A DNA stretch of 64,000 nt, from NCBI RefSeq assembly GCF_900129785.1, contig NZ_FSRC01000001.1, positions 1,612,001-1,676,000 of the forward strand. Direction: 5' to 3'. The notes under the pieces were generated by a model. The model was not told the DNA's origin. It made no database searches and saw only the letters and a program-made list of their open reading frames with translations. Below, piece by piece: positions 8,930-18,123 of the stretch. This DNA comes from Algoriphagus halophilus. Its GTDB lineage: Bacteria > Bacteroidota > Bacteroidia > Cytophagales > Cyclobacteriaceae. Within the stretch, counting starts at the first letter, position 1. The number at the start of each line of letters is the position of its first letter. The translations under genes were made by a program, and so were the position numbers.

Positions 8930-9607
8930 CTATTGATTAAAAAACTCCAACACCTGATCCATGTAGGATAAACTGACAGGTACGGACCTTTCCCCAAGAT
9001 GCAATACATGTTTTTCTACCTTATCCACCTTCTTGCTGTTGACCAAAAATGAACGGTGAGAACGAATAAAAAAGGAGGGAAGCAGATGCTCTACCTCTGC
9101 CAAAGTCATTCTACTCATGGCTTTTTCGTTTTCCAGCTGGAAAGTCACATAGTTGCCATTCGCTTCACAAAACAATAGTTCCTCAAATACCAACCGAATT
9201 TGGCCTTCGCCAGTTTTGATGAAGGTAAACTCGGGTTCTTTACCAGGCTGTAATTCCAGCCATTCTTGTGCTTTTTGACAGGCTTTGATAAAGCGTGGAA
9301 GGTTGAAGGGTTTTAATAAATAATCCAATGCGTCCAACTCAAATCCTTTCACTGCAAAATCGGAATAAGCTGTGGTAAATACTACCATGGTTTCCTTAGG
9401 AAGTAATTCGGCAAAGTCTATCCCGGATATATCCGGCATATTGATATCCAAAAAAATCAAATCAATGGAATTGGTTTTCATATATTCCAATGCCTGAATT
9501 GCATCCAAAAAGACTTCTTCCAAATGAAGAAAAGGAACTTTGGAAGCATGTGCTTTTATCACTTCCAAAGCCATCTTTTCATCATCTATCGCAATTGCTT
9601 TAATCAT
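8930..9607 (-). CDS. LytTR-family response regulator
   Basis: A 225-residue two-component regulator. The receiver domain (1-120) has the acidic pocket IDDE, the phosphoacceptor in LIFLDINMPDISG (Asp near 54), and TTAYSDFAVKGFELDALDYLLKPF with the conserved Thr and Lys. The LytTR DNA-binding domain (about 130-225) contains FIRSHRSFLVN and the final VPVSLSYMDQVLEFF. It is the partner of the LytS-type kinase directly upstream (one base between the genes). Target promoters are unknown. Confidence 0.93.
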   Translation of the reverse strand: MIKAIAIDDEKMALEVIKAHASKVPFLHLEEVFLDAIQALEYMKTNSIDLIFLDINMPDISGIDFAELLPKETMVVFTTAYSDFAVKGFELDALDYLLKPFNLPRFIKACQKAQEWLELQPGKEPEFTFIKTGEGQIRLVFEELLFCEANGNYVTFQLENEKAMSRMTLAEVEHLLPSFFIRSHRSFLVNSKKVDKVEKHVLHLGERSVPVSLSYMDQVLEFFNQ

Positions 9608-9608
9608 A

Positions 9609-11012
9609 TTATAATAGTTGAACAGATAAGTGAACGAAATGCTCTGTGTCGTTCGCCACGATGGTCAAGTTATGTTTTTGTGGGTAAAAATGCTCCAAAC
9701 GACTTTTGACATTCTCCAAACCAATGCCTGATTCGTCCTTTGGATCTTCTGTGGCTTTTTTGGGGTGCATGCTGTTGACCACGTCCAGATGCACGGAACC
9801 TTGTAAGCAGCGCAAGTTGATTTTGATCCAGGACTTGCTTTTAGTGCTGATGCCATGCTTAAAGGCATTTTCCACAAAAGGAATCAACAGCATGGGAGAG
9901 ATGTCCCCGTGACAATGCTCCTCATTGATCTGAATGGTTACATCCAAGTGATCCTCTTTGGCAAAACGTAGCATTTGCAGGTCCAAGTAGTTTCTTAAGT
10001 AATCTATTTCTCTGGAAAGAGGGATTCTGTCCATTTGATTTTCATGCAGCATGAAGCGCATCATGTCTCCCAGCTTCTGAATCCCATCGGAAGTTTTCTC
10101 TGCATTTTCCATCAATGCGGATCCATAGAGTGTATTCAAGGCATTGAATAGAAAATGTGGGTTGATTTGGGACCGTAGGAAACTCAAGTTGGCGGAACTT
10201 TGATTGACCTGTACTGAAAGAGTATCTATTTTACCGATATAATCCTCATATTTTCTGAAAACCAAATTGGAAAGTGGAAAGATGACAAAGAAAAGCAATA
10301 ATACCATCCCAACTCCCAAAAGCATGATTTCTGGGACGTTCTCATCCACGGAAATCAAAAAGAACACAAAAGCGATGATGCTGATCAGTCCCCAAAGAAA
10401 CCAACGATAGGCCTTGATCTTGCCAGCTTCTTTGTTTCGGTAAAGCAGAAAATAATTATAGAAGATGAAAAAGCTAATCCCGGGAATAATCACCAGAATA
10501 ATGATTAGGATGACTTCATTTACAAAAATCCGTGCAACGAATAAAAATATGCCTACAAAGAGAAAGATCATAAACAAGCGTACTCCATTGTACAATTGAA
10601 AATCTTTGAACACCGGTGGCAAGAACATCTTCTTCAGAAGATTCGAAGTGACCAGGTAAACAATATATAATAGAAGAGTACTGAAATAGAAGCGGAAGTA
10701 ACCTTCAGCATCCACATTGTTAATCCCGGCACATGCTCCCGATAATGCCCCCATGACTGCCGCTGTCAGCAGACTATAGAGAATAAATTGAAGGACATTT
10801 TTATCCTTTAAATACTTTGGAATAACTACCAAATGCATCACATAAAATCCTATGTAAATGACTATGGGCTGAATGACAATCCCAAAAAATTTCTCCATGG
10901 GGTAATGATTGGAGGATACTGCAATCATTAAGTTGGTCAGTACAATAATCAAAAACACCAAGGTGGTAATCCACCATTCTATGGAGCGAAAGTCAAATTG
11001 TTTTGATTTCAT
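9609..11012 (-). CDS. LytS-type membrane sensor histidine kinase
   Basis: A 467-residue protein. About eight hydrophobic segments fill residues 15-255. A short coiled linker leads to a His_kinase domain with INPHFLFNALNTL (phospho-His near 283), LIPFVENAFKHG (N box near 377) and GIGLENVKSRL (G box near 435). There is no extracytoplasmic sensor domain, so the signal is probably membrane-borne or comes through a partner. It is co-transcribed with the LytTR regulator. A 47-codon membrane peptide gene sits immediately upstream. Confidence 0.93.
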   Translation of the reverse strand: MKSKQFDFRSIEWWITTLVFLIIVLTNLMIAVSSNHYPMEKFFGIVIQPIVIYIGFYVMHLVVIPKYLKDKNVLQFILYSLLTAAVMGALSGACAGINNVDAEGYFRFYFSTLLLYIVYLVTSNLLKKMFLPPVFKDFQLYNGVRLFMIFLFVGIFLFVARIFVNEVILIIILVIIPGISFFIFYNYFLLYRNKEAGKIKAYRWFLWGLISIIAFVFFLISVDENVPEIMLLGVGMVLLLFFVIFPLSNLVFRKYEDYIGKIDTLSVQVNQSSANLSFLRSQINPHFLFNALNTLYGSALMENAEKTSDGIQKLGDMMRFMLHENQMDRIPLSREIDYLRNYLDLQMLRFAKEDHLDVTIQINEEHCHGDISPMLLIPFVENAFKHGISTKSKSWIKINLRCLQGSVHLDVVNSMHPKKATEDPKDESGIGLENVKSRLEHFYPQKHNLTIVANDTEHFVHLSVQLL

Positions 11013-11038
11013 AAAGTATTGAAAATAAATAGGTTGAA

Positions 11039-11182
11039 CTACTTTGTTTTAACTGGATTTGAATTAGAACTTACAATAGTCTCTTGCCTATTTTCTGAAA
11101 TGCCGGTACATGATTTAATCATCAGCAAATTGTAAATAAATGCCAGAATAATCAGCAAATAAAAGACTTTCTTGGTGTTCAT
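11039..11182 (-). CDS. Small single-pass membrane peptide, 47 aa
   Basis: A short open frame from ATG (11182) to TAG (11039) encodes 47 residues: a start MNTKK, one strongly hydrophobic helix (VFYLLIILAFIYNLLMI), a KSC site and a polar tail rich in Ser and Asn. It lies 26 bases upstream of the LytS-type kinase on the same strand. Seen: intact frame, membrane helix and operon position. Inferred: a small membrane protein that may affect the kinase. It could also be a chance frame; conservation upstream of orthologous kinases would settle it. Confidence 0.5.
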   Translation of the reverse strand: MNTKKVFYLLIILAFIYNLLMIKSCTGISENRQETIVSSNSNPVKTK

Positions 11183-11440
11183 GAATTCTCTTTCTAATTG
11201 ATGGTTCAAGAATACATGGACTAAAAAGCCTTTACAAAAGAATGTGACGGAATGGGGAAAATGAGGGACGGAAATGGAAAGGATAATGAAAAAAGCCGGA
11301 AATGAGAAGTAGGTTGAAAAGTGAAAAGTGAAAAGTTTAAAATTAAAAACCTGAAAGTTTGTGGTTATAGTTAGTCTTAGGATTCAGTTAATCCAAAACC
11401 TTATATCACTGTTCATAGATCTAATATTCTATATCTTCGA

Positions 11441-12907
11441 TTAAAATGGGTTTCCAATCAAGTCAATTCCCCACATCCATGGCAATACAAAGTAGACCAT
11501 CAAGGTGACCAAAACAATGGAGATGAGGTTCAGCCAAAAACCAGCACTTACCATATCTTTCATCCGTAAATAACCCGAGCCGAACACGACCGCATTCGGA
11601 GGGGTGGCAACAGGTAGCATAAAGGCGCAGGAAGCAGCCAGAGTGGCACCCACCATTAATCCAAAGGGATGTAAATCGAGCTTAAAAGCAACAGAAGCTA
11701 ATATGGGCAACAACATGGACGCAGTGGCCACATTGGAGGTGACTTCGGTGAGGAAGTTGACCGAAGCAATGATGATGAATAATAAGAAGAAGAAAGAAAT
11801 TCCCTCTATTAAAGTAAATCGTTGGCCTATCCATTCTGCTAAGCCTGTTTCTTTGAACCCGGCAGCCAAGGCCAATCCACCACCAAATAAAATTAGAACA
11901 CCCCATGGAATACGTTCGGCGGTTTTCCAGTCCAAAATCCGATCTTCTCCAGAGGAGGAAGGAAGGATAAACAATAAAACCACCCCGATCAATACTATGA
12001 TGGTATCGTCTATGCCAGGAAGCAGCTTGACTAACACAAAACTTCTTAAAATCCAGGCCAAACATACCGTTCCAAAGACTATCATCACGGATTTTTCTTC
12101 GTAACTGATCTTTCCCAAAGCTTTTAATTGAGTGCCTATGATGTTTTTGCCATCAGGAAGGCTAAAACTTTTAGGGAGGGGATTGGCGGAACTTACCAGG
12201 TAATACCAGCAAATCATCAATAAAACTGCTACTAAGGGCAATCCAAATGCCATCCATTCATTGAATCCGATGGAATAGCCGTATAAATCATTGATTACCG
12301 CAGCCATAATGGCATTGGTAGGGGTCCCGATAAGGGTTGCCAAACCACCAATTGAAGCACTATAGGCGATTCCCAACATGATGTTTTTTCCCAATCGATC
12401 TGCGATGGAGGTGTTGGATTCACCCAATTGACTTTTAAACTGATTGACTACGGCCAAACCAATGGGAAGCATCATCAAAGAAGTTGCAGAATTGGAGATC
12501 CACATGGATAAAATGCCCGTGGCCAGGATAAATCCCAAAACAATGCGGCGTAAATCAGTACCTAATAAATTGATGATGTTCAATGCAATCCTGCGGTGCA
12601 AATTCCATTTTTCGATTCCAGTGGCCAACAAAAATCCTCCCATATATAACAGGACTGTGGGATGCATGTAATTTTCGGATACGTCTGCTATTGGAAGTAT
12701 TTCCAACAATGGCATCAAGATCAAAGGAAGAAAGGCAGTAGCTGCAATAGGCAAAGCTTCAGAAATCCACCAAATGGCCATCCATGCAGCAAGCGCCAAC
12801 ATGGATTGAGCAGCAGGATTTAAGCCATTAAAAACCGCAAAAAAATTAATTAAAACGAAAGCTAAAGGCCCCAAGTACAGCCCTAATGATTTGATCTTGA
12901 TTTCCAT
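11441..12907 (-). CDS. DASS/SLC13-family sodium:dicarboxylate or sulfate symporter
   Basis: A 488-residue integral membrane protein with about 11-12 hydrophobic segments. The two SNT-type signatures of the family are present: SNSATSLMMLPIG (about 160) and TEVTSNVATASMLLPI (about 384). GTPTNAIMAAV (about 208) and ATPPNAVVFGSG (about 428) form the substrate and sodium site loops. It imports C4-dicarboxylates, citrate or sulfate with sodium. It lies on the same strand 80 bases below the synthetase gene, but nothing links it to that pathway. It is probably an independent transporter. Confidence 0.92.
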   Translation of the reverse strand: MEIKIKSLGLYLGPLAFVLINFFAVFNGLNPAAQSMLALAAWMAIWWISEALPIAATAFLPLILMPLLEILPIADVSENYMHPTVLLYMGGFLLATGIEKWNLHRRIALNIINLLGTDLRRIVLGFILATGILSMWISNSATSLMMLPIGLAVVNQFKSQLGESNTSIADRLGKNIMLGIAYSASIGGLATLIGTPTNAIMAAVINDLYGYSIGFNEWMAFGLPLVAVLLMICWYYLVSSANPLPKSFSLPDGKNIIGTQLKALGKISYEEKSVMIVFGTVCLAWILRSFVLVKLLPGIDDTIIVLIGVVLLFILPSSSGEDRILDWKTAERIPWGVLILFGGGLALAAGFKETGLAEWIGQRFTLIEGISFFFLLFIIIASVNFLTEVTSNVATASMLLPILASVAFKLDLHPFGLMVGATLAASCAFMLPVATPPNAVVFGSGYLRMKDMVSAGFWLNLISIVLVTLMVYFVLPWMWGIDLIGNPF

Positions 12908-12987
12908 AAAGCTTCAAAGCTAAAACTTTTCAACACATATTCTTTGACAGGGGAAAAAATGAAATCTCAAAATTCAAAATTAGTCGC

Positions 12988-15900
12988 TTAAGCAACACCC
13001 ATTCGTTTCTTGATTTCCGCTTCTATTAATGCAGAAAGTTTACGTATGGTATCCTGTTCAAAAAAGTCTTGAATGGATATTTCCAGGTTTAGCCTTTTGC
13101 TCAAAAGAGAAACGATCCGAATCGCTGATAGGGAATTTCCACCCAATGGAATAAAGGAATCTGTCACATCAATACTGTCCATTTTTAATACCGAACACCA
13201 AGTTCCATGTACAAGCTCCTCAATTTTATTTTTAGGTTTTATAATAGCTTGGTTCTTTGTAGGAGTACTTTTAGTCTGACTTCTTAATAATGCCTGTTTA
13301 TCTACTTTTCCATTGGAGGTGAGAGGGAAGGAGTCAACTTGGATAAAAGTAGATGGAATCATGTTCGTTGGAAGAAAAGACTTCAGGTAGTCCATCAATT
13401 CAGTTTTGTCTACCTGAGAAGAAGCTTTGAAGTAGGCCCTGATTTCTTTTGAATGAATGGTCTGTTCCTGCATGCCGATTTCATGCATGAGTTTTGTAAT
13501 TTCCTCAGTACTGAGCTCATCATTTAACTCATCTATGGTTTCCTCTCGCTTTTTATGACCAACGCGCACATCCCAGCTATATGGAAATGCATAGTTGTGG
13601 TATCCTTTTTTTCGCTTGTGAACAAAAATTCCCAAATCATTTATGATGCAATTGGTGCTTCGGCCAGTATCCTTAGGTCTTCTCCATCCAATTTTTTCTT
13701 CCAGATAAGCATACATTTCCGAAAGGCTTACATCACTGAATCTATAAAAATCAACAAAGGAGACCTTGGTAAATACTTCGTCTGTTTCAAACATCGATAC
13801 ATCCAAATACTCACTCACAGCATCTTTGCTTCTGTGATAGGATTTTCGAGTCTCTAGGATGATTTGATCTATATCCGCTGGATCAAAGTGATCTTTTAAG
13901 AAAAGTTCTTCAGTCAACCTTGTTTCAAAAAATTGTCCTCTTGAAAGACCTGTCACAATCACTGGAATATTTTTTTCGAGGGCTAGTTTAGTGCTGAGGG
14001 TGTAAACAGTTTTAAAACAGCCATTACACACGTTTTGATGTCTTTCTAAACTATCTCTGAAAATGGCGTTCATGGCATCTGTACTACCATATATATGATC
14101 AACCCCAAGTTTATTTACCGTATTATTGATATTCTCTTTGGCATTTTCAGATATAAACCCATTGTCAAGTGTCCAAGCCAGCACATGAAGTCCAAGTTCT
14201 ACCAATTTAGCCAACGCATAACTACTGTCTTTTCCTCCACTTAATAGCATCAGACAATCGTATTCTTTTTCTTTGTTTTCTCCCAAACCTAAAATCTCCG
14301 ATTTCAGGTTATCCATGGATTTAAAGTAGGAGGCCACATTTTTCTGATATTCTTCAAAGGATTCACACAAATTGCAGACTCCTTCTTCATTAAAGGAAGC
14401 ATCAGGATAATTAGATGGAATCCCACAATTCTTACAGTAAAAATCAGGTGCTTGATATAAATTCTCATTTGAATCAGCGACGACGATATGTGCTTCCTCC
14501 ATTTTAGGGAATTTGGAAATCAATATCTCCAATTCAGCTGATTCTATCCTAACACCATTCAATTTTATCTGTTCATCTATCCTACCATAATATTCGAGTA
14601 TACCTGAGGCATTCAAACGAACCAGATCACCGGTTTTATAAATCCTTTGATCTAACTGATATGGATTCTTAATAAAGGATTCGGCTGTGCGCTGGGGATT
14701 ATTAAAATATCCTTTGGCAAGTACTTCCCCTCCCAGAAATAAGGTTCCCTTAACGCCCTGCGGAACCGGGTTTAATTTCTCATCCAAAATGTAATAATTA
14801 CATCCCGAGATAGGTTTTCCTATAGGAACTGAAGGTGCTGTTTCTTTCGGATCATATTTGTGGACAATGCAGCCTACCGTCGCTTCTGTAGGACCATATT
14901 CATTAATTATTTCTGCTCCTTCCGGTAGTAGTTTTTGGAAGCTGGAAGCGAGTTTAGTTTCAAGATTCTCCCCTCCAAAAATCACAGTATTGAGCGTCGA
15001 ACCTTTCAAGGAAGTTTCCTGGATTATTCTCGCATGGGAGGGGGTAAGTTTAATGGTGTTTATACTTCTGTTCTTAATAACCTCCAAAATAGATACGTCA
15101 GGACCACTTTTCTTTTCTGGAAAAATATGGATGGATCCTCCAGAAATCAATGGTAGAAATAGGGATGTAATGGTCAAATCAAAACCTATGGAAGTAAAGA
15201 AAGGCATATGTACTTCCTGACCTCTGCTGTATAAATTTTTTGCCTCTGTTAAATAATTTGCCAAAGAACTGACCGAAACTTCAACACCTTTTGGTTTTCC
15301 TGTAGATCCGGAAGTGAAAAGAATATACCCGGTTCGATTTGGATCATGTGATAAGTCTATAACTTGGTTCTTAAGTTCATAAGAAAGAAGATCATCTAGC
15401 TTGATATCCATTACTGAATAGGATTCAAATTCTAGCGAAGTACTAATTAGTAACCTAGGGTTCAAATCTGCCAAAATTCCTTCCATTCTTCTTTGTGGAA
15501 GATCCACAGGCATAGGGACAAATATGGCTCCAAGCCTTAAAATAGAAAGAACAGAGATGATATATTCGAAGGATCTTTCTTTGTGTACAACCACAATGTC
15601 CTGTTCCTTAACTCCCTGGTGATTAAGTATTTCTACGGCCTTATTTACCAATGACCTTAGTTCTTGGTAAGAAAGGGTTTTATCTCCCAATAGTAAAGCT
15701 GGTTCATTTGAATTCCATTCAAAAACAGGTTTGATAAGCTCATCAAAAGTTATCGGATTACCCTTATCACTTATATCCTTTTCGATTAGCTCCTTTTCCT
15801 CCTTATCTGAAACAAGTTTTACCTCCGCGATTTTTGATTGGTCATCTATGATAAAAGCCCGAATCATTTTTTCAAAGTGGAAGGGGAGAAGTTCTATTTG

Positions 15901-17136
15901 TTTTGGTGTAAAATAGGCTTCATTGATATCGATATAATAATCAAGGTTGGATTGATCATTAAAATCGAAGGCCTGAAATCGAATTCGATGACCTGCGTCC
16001 ATCTGCCCTGGAAAAAGCCATTTAGTTCTGGTCGGAATTTCCCCAAAATCACCAAAATAAAGGGGGATGTAATTTACTACTGTTTGAATTCCTCTAACGC
16101 TCTCTAAAGTTTGGGCACCAGGATAGCCATTTTTAAAAAAATCGAAGAGCTCTTGCCTTACTTTCCCAAAAAGACTCAGAAAGGAGTCTTCCATGTCTAC
16201 CTGAATATCAACGGGCAATACCTCAATGAGCAGGCCTGCGGTGTTTTTGAATTTACTGAGGTTACGGTTGGGAAAGGGACTTCCTAGCCGTAAGGCAGAT
16301 TCGCCTGAAATTCTGGAGATAAAGGCAGCAAAAATAGTAGACCAAATCGTGAATTTTGTAAGGTCAGGATTGAAGGATCTATAGGCTTCTGTAGTTAGCT
16401 TTTCCTCTAAAAGCCCTTTGATTTCTGTACTTATAGGGATTTTTACCCTTCTGGCCTTGGTTCGGGTTTCAGATTTAAGATTTCCATAAAAGGATAACTC
16501 CTTAACGGGAAATTGTCCCTTTGACTTCCAATATTCAGCAGCAGAGGTATTTTTGTTTTCTCGTTTTTGCTGCTCAAACTCCCGATAAACGTTAAAACTG
16601 ACTTGACTTCCGGAATCATTTTCAATTTTCTTTAATTCCGATTCATAGCCCTTCCCTAATGCCTCAAACAGAACTTTAAAGGTCGTTGCATCAGCAAGTA
16701 TGTGGTGAATATTCAAATACCAAATAAACACTCCCTCTTCTACTTTTAGTAGAATGGAATCGAAGCATCTCTGAGTAAGGTCTATTGGAGTATGAATTCG
16801 AGATTTGATGAAAGAATCAAGCGATGCATTGGAAATCTTTTCAAACGGAAGATTAAATTCTAATTGGGGTAATACAATTTGTTCAACAACTGAATCCTCA
16901 TTTTCATGAAAAACTGTTCTCAGGCAATCATGATTTGCAATTAGGCGTTTAAATGCTAATTGAAAAGTATAGGGATCTATTTCACCATTTAATTCAAATG
17001 TATGGGGAAGGTAGTTTGAATTGGAGCTAGGATCGAGCTTTTGACTAGCCCAAATACTTTGCTGACTTCCAGTAAGGCTGGAAATAGAGTCTGGTGATAC
17101 TTGCAATCTTTTTCTATTTTTTCTGCTGCTGGGCAA
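12988..17136 (-). CDS. NRPS, C - A (interrupted by PP-loop ATPase) - PCP
   Basis: A 1382-residue synthetase. The condensation domain is at about 20-440 (HHILADA at 144-150). The adenylation domain starts near 465: A3 TSGSTGKPKG (608-617), A5 NEYGPTE (745-751), A7 YKTGDLVR (833-840), A8 GRIDEQIKLNGVRIE (851-865). After about 30 more residues the domain is broken by a foreign module (about 897-1215). This has CKNC and CNLC zinc-ribbon-like pairs (901-924), SGGKDS (966-971), CNGC (1037-1040) and PYSWDVRVGHK (1185-1195), the layout of WbpG/PseA-type PP-loop amidotransferases. Adenylation resumes with A9 FLPTNMIP and A10 NGKVDK (1275-1280). The PCP has its Ser at 1335 in LGGNSLSAI. Aligned to GrsA the specificity residues read D-L-T-K-I-G-E-V-G, near the asparagine code. 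Its start overlaps the carrier gene by 23 bases. Confidence 0.95.
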   Translation of the reverse strand: MPSSRKNRKRLQVSPDSISSLTGSQQSIWASQKLDPSSNSNYLPHTFELNGEIDPYTFQLAFKRLIANHDCLRTVFHENEDSVVEQIVLPQLEFNLPFEKISNASLDSFIKSRIHTPIDLTQRCFDSILLKVEEGVFIWYLNIHHILADATTFKVLFEALGKGYESELKKIENDSGSQVSFNVYREFEQQKRENKNTSAAEYWKSKGQFPVKELSFYGNLKSETRTKARRVKIPISTEIKGLLEEKLTTEAYRSFNPDLTKFTIWSTIFAAFISRISGESALRLGSPFPNRNLSKFKNTAGLLIEVLPVDIQVDMEDSFLSLFGKVRQELFDFFKNGYPGAQTLESVRGIQTVVNYIPLYFGDFGEIPTRTKWLFPGQMDAGHRIRFQAFDFNDQSNLDYYIDINEAYFTPKQIELLPFHFEKMIRAFIIDDQSKIAEVKLVSDKEEKELIEKDISDKGNPITFDELIKPVFEWNSNEPALLLGDKTLSYQELRSLVNKAVEILNHQGVKEQDIVVVHKERSFEYIISVLSILRLGAIFVPMPVDLPQRRMEGILADLNPRLLISTSLEFESYSVMDIKLDDLLSYELKNQVIDLSHDPNRTGYILFTSGSTGKPKGVEVSVSSLANYLTEAKNLYSRGQEVHMPFFTSIGFDLTITSLFLPLISGGSIHIFPEKKSGPDVSILEVIKNRSINTIKLTPSHARIIQETSLKGSTLNTVIFGGENLETKLASSFQKLLPEGAEIINEYGPTEATVGCIVHKYDPKETAPSVPIGKPISGCNYYILDEKLNPVPQGVKGTLFLGGEVLAKGYFNNPQRTAESFIKNPYQLDQRIYKTGDLVRLNASGILEYYGRIDEQIKLNGVRIESAELEILISKFPKMEEAHIVVADSNENLYQAPDFYCKNCGIPSNYPDASFNEEGVCNLCESFEEYQKNVASYFKSMDNLKSEILGLGENKEKEYDCLMLLSGGKDSSYALAKLVELGLHVLAWTLDNGFISENAKENINNTVNKLGVDHIYGSTDAMNAIFRDSLERHQNVCNGCFKTVYTLSTKLALEKNIPVIVTGLSRGQFFETRLTEELFLKDHFDPADIDQIILETRKSYHRSKDAVSEYLDVSMFETDEVFTKVSFVDFYRFSDVSLSEMYAYLEEKIGWRRPKDTGRSTNCIINDLGIFVHKRKKGYHNYAFPYSWDVRVGHKKREETIDELNDELSTEEITKLMHEIGMQEQTIHSKEIRAYFKASSQVDKTELMDYLKSFLPTNMIPSTFIQVDSFPLTSNGKVDKQALLRSQTKSTPTKNQAIIKPKNKIEELVHGTWCSVLKMDSIDVTDSFIPLGGNSLSAIRIVSLLSKRLNLEISIQDFFEQDTIRKLSALIEAEIKKRMGVA

Positions 17137-17341
17137 TATATTCTGTAATGGAAAGGACTGAATTAAAATTTTCTATCACCATATCCTGAGGTGGTACTTT
17201 AATTTTATACCTCTCTTCCAAATGGGCAATGAGTTTCATAATCGTAATGCTATCAATCAAACCACTGCTCAATAGTTCTTCTTCTTGGTTGACAAGTACA
17301 TCGATTTCCTCATGTATATAATTTGTAATTTCTTCTACCAT
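17114..17341 (-). CDS. Free-standing acyl/peptidyl carrier protein
   Basis: A 75-residue acidic protein with the carrier fold: ELLSSGLIDSITIMKLIAHLEE places the phosphopantetheine Ser after Asp in GLIDSI (near 32), followed by the usual helix II. It overlaps the dioxygenase stop by one base and the synthetase start by 23 bases, so it is translationally coupled to both. It probably carries the amino acid loaded by the free-standing adenylation enzyme while it is oxidised, then donates it to the N-terminal condensation domain of the C-A-PCP synthetase. The Sfp-type transferase at the other end of the cluster should activate it. Confidence 0.9.
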   Translation of the reverse strand: MVEEITNYIHEEIDVLVNQEEELLSSGLIDSITIMKLIAHLEERYKIKVPPQDMVIENFNSVLSITEYIAQQQKK

Positions 17342-18114
17342 TACTTTGGATTTAAGGCTGTGTGGTTCCTTTTGACCATATATTCAGGTCTTGGATCTGA
17401 AACTTCTTTAATATTATCAGTTGGGTTGAACGTGAACATTAATAGCTTTCTGTCAATTACTCCCATGTTTTGATAAGAGCTATGGAGTAAATTACAATGG
17501 AAAATATGAATGTCTCCTGCATTTCCGGTAAATGGAATTATGGGACTGTATTTTTTCACCATTTCCGATAAGGTACTTTGAGTAATCATATATTTCAGAT
17601 TCTCATCATGTACTCCATCAGGATTATTCAGGTACGATTCCACTTCTCCTTCTTTTTGAGAAGAGGGTATAGCTAATATGGGGCCATTTGCTACCTCTAC
17701 ATCGGATAGCAAAATTGCAACCGTCAGAGCATTTGGAGCAATCATTCCATCCTCTTTCCAAAATTTAAAATCTTGATGCCAACTCCATACACCTGATTCA
17801 AGGCTACTTTTAGTGTTAAGTTTTGACTGAAATAAGTAAAAATCTGTATTCAAAAGCTGCTCAATAATTTTCGGTAATGAGGAATTCTCAAGTAGTGCAA
17901 GAATAGAAGAATCGAACTTTTCAGGCGCAAAAATGGTACGGATTTTTCCAGAGGATTTTTCTCTGAAAAATTCAGGTCCGTCCAGTTGTTCAATTTTTTC
18001 AATTGCCTGAATGATCTGATCCAATTCTTTTCCCTTCAGCCAATTACTTATCTGTAAATAGCCTTGTTGATGATATGTATTGATTTGCTCTTGATTAAGC
18101 ATAGTTTCTATCAC
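17341..18114 (-). CDS. PhyH-type Fe(II)/2-oxoglutarate dioxygenase
   Basis: A 257-residue enzyme of the phytanoyl-CoA dioxygenase family. It has an N-terminal INTYHQQGYLQI helix. The iron-binding triad is SWHQDFKFW (H-x-D, near residues 118-120) and GDIHIFHCNLLHSS (distal His near 209), followed by a DRKLLMFTFNP strand that carries the 2-oxoglutarate Arg. Relatives in peptide pathways (SyrP-like, ectoine hydroxylase) hydroxylate amino acids, some on a carrier protein. Gene order between the adenylation enzyme and the carrier suggests it acts on the carrier-bound starter. Chlorination is unlikely because the Asp ligand is present. An alternative start lies four codons on. Confidence 0.9.
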   Translation of the reverse strand: MIETMLNQEQINTYHQQGYLQISNWLKGKELDQIIQAIEKIEQLDGPEFFREKSSGKIRTIFAPEKFDSSILALLENSSLPKIIEQLLNTDFYLFQSKLNTKSSLESGVWSWHQDFKFWKEDGMIAPNALTVAILLSDVEVANGPILAIPSSQKEGEVESYLNNPDGVHDENLKYMITQSTLSEMVKKYSPIIPFTGNAGDIHIFHCNLLHSSYQNMGVIDRKLLMFTFNPTDNIKEVSDPRPEYMVKRNHTALNPK

Positions 18115-18123
18115 TTCTCTATT

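Noticed and set aside
11312..11334. Short tandem GAAAAGT repeats
   Set aside because: Only three imperfect units in AT-rich intergenic DNA; no sign of a functional repeat array or CRISPR.
11604..12104. 166-codon plus-strand frame opposite the DASS symporter
   Set aside because: Its product has no recognisable fold and the minus-strand frame has clear transporter motifs, so it is an antisense shadow.
17341..18114. PhyH-type enzyme as a SyrB2-like halogenase
   Set aside because: The H-x-D iron ligand is present (SWHQD); non-haem halogenases replace the Asp with Ala or Gly.
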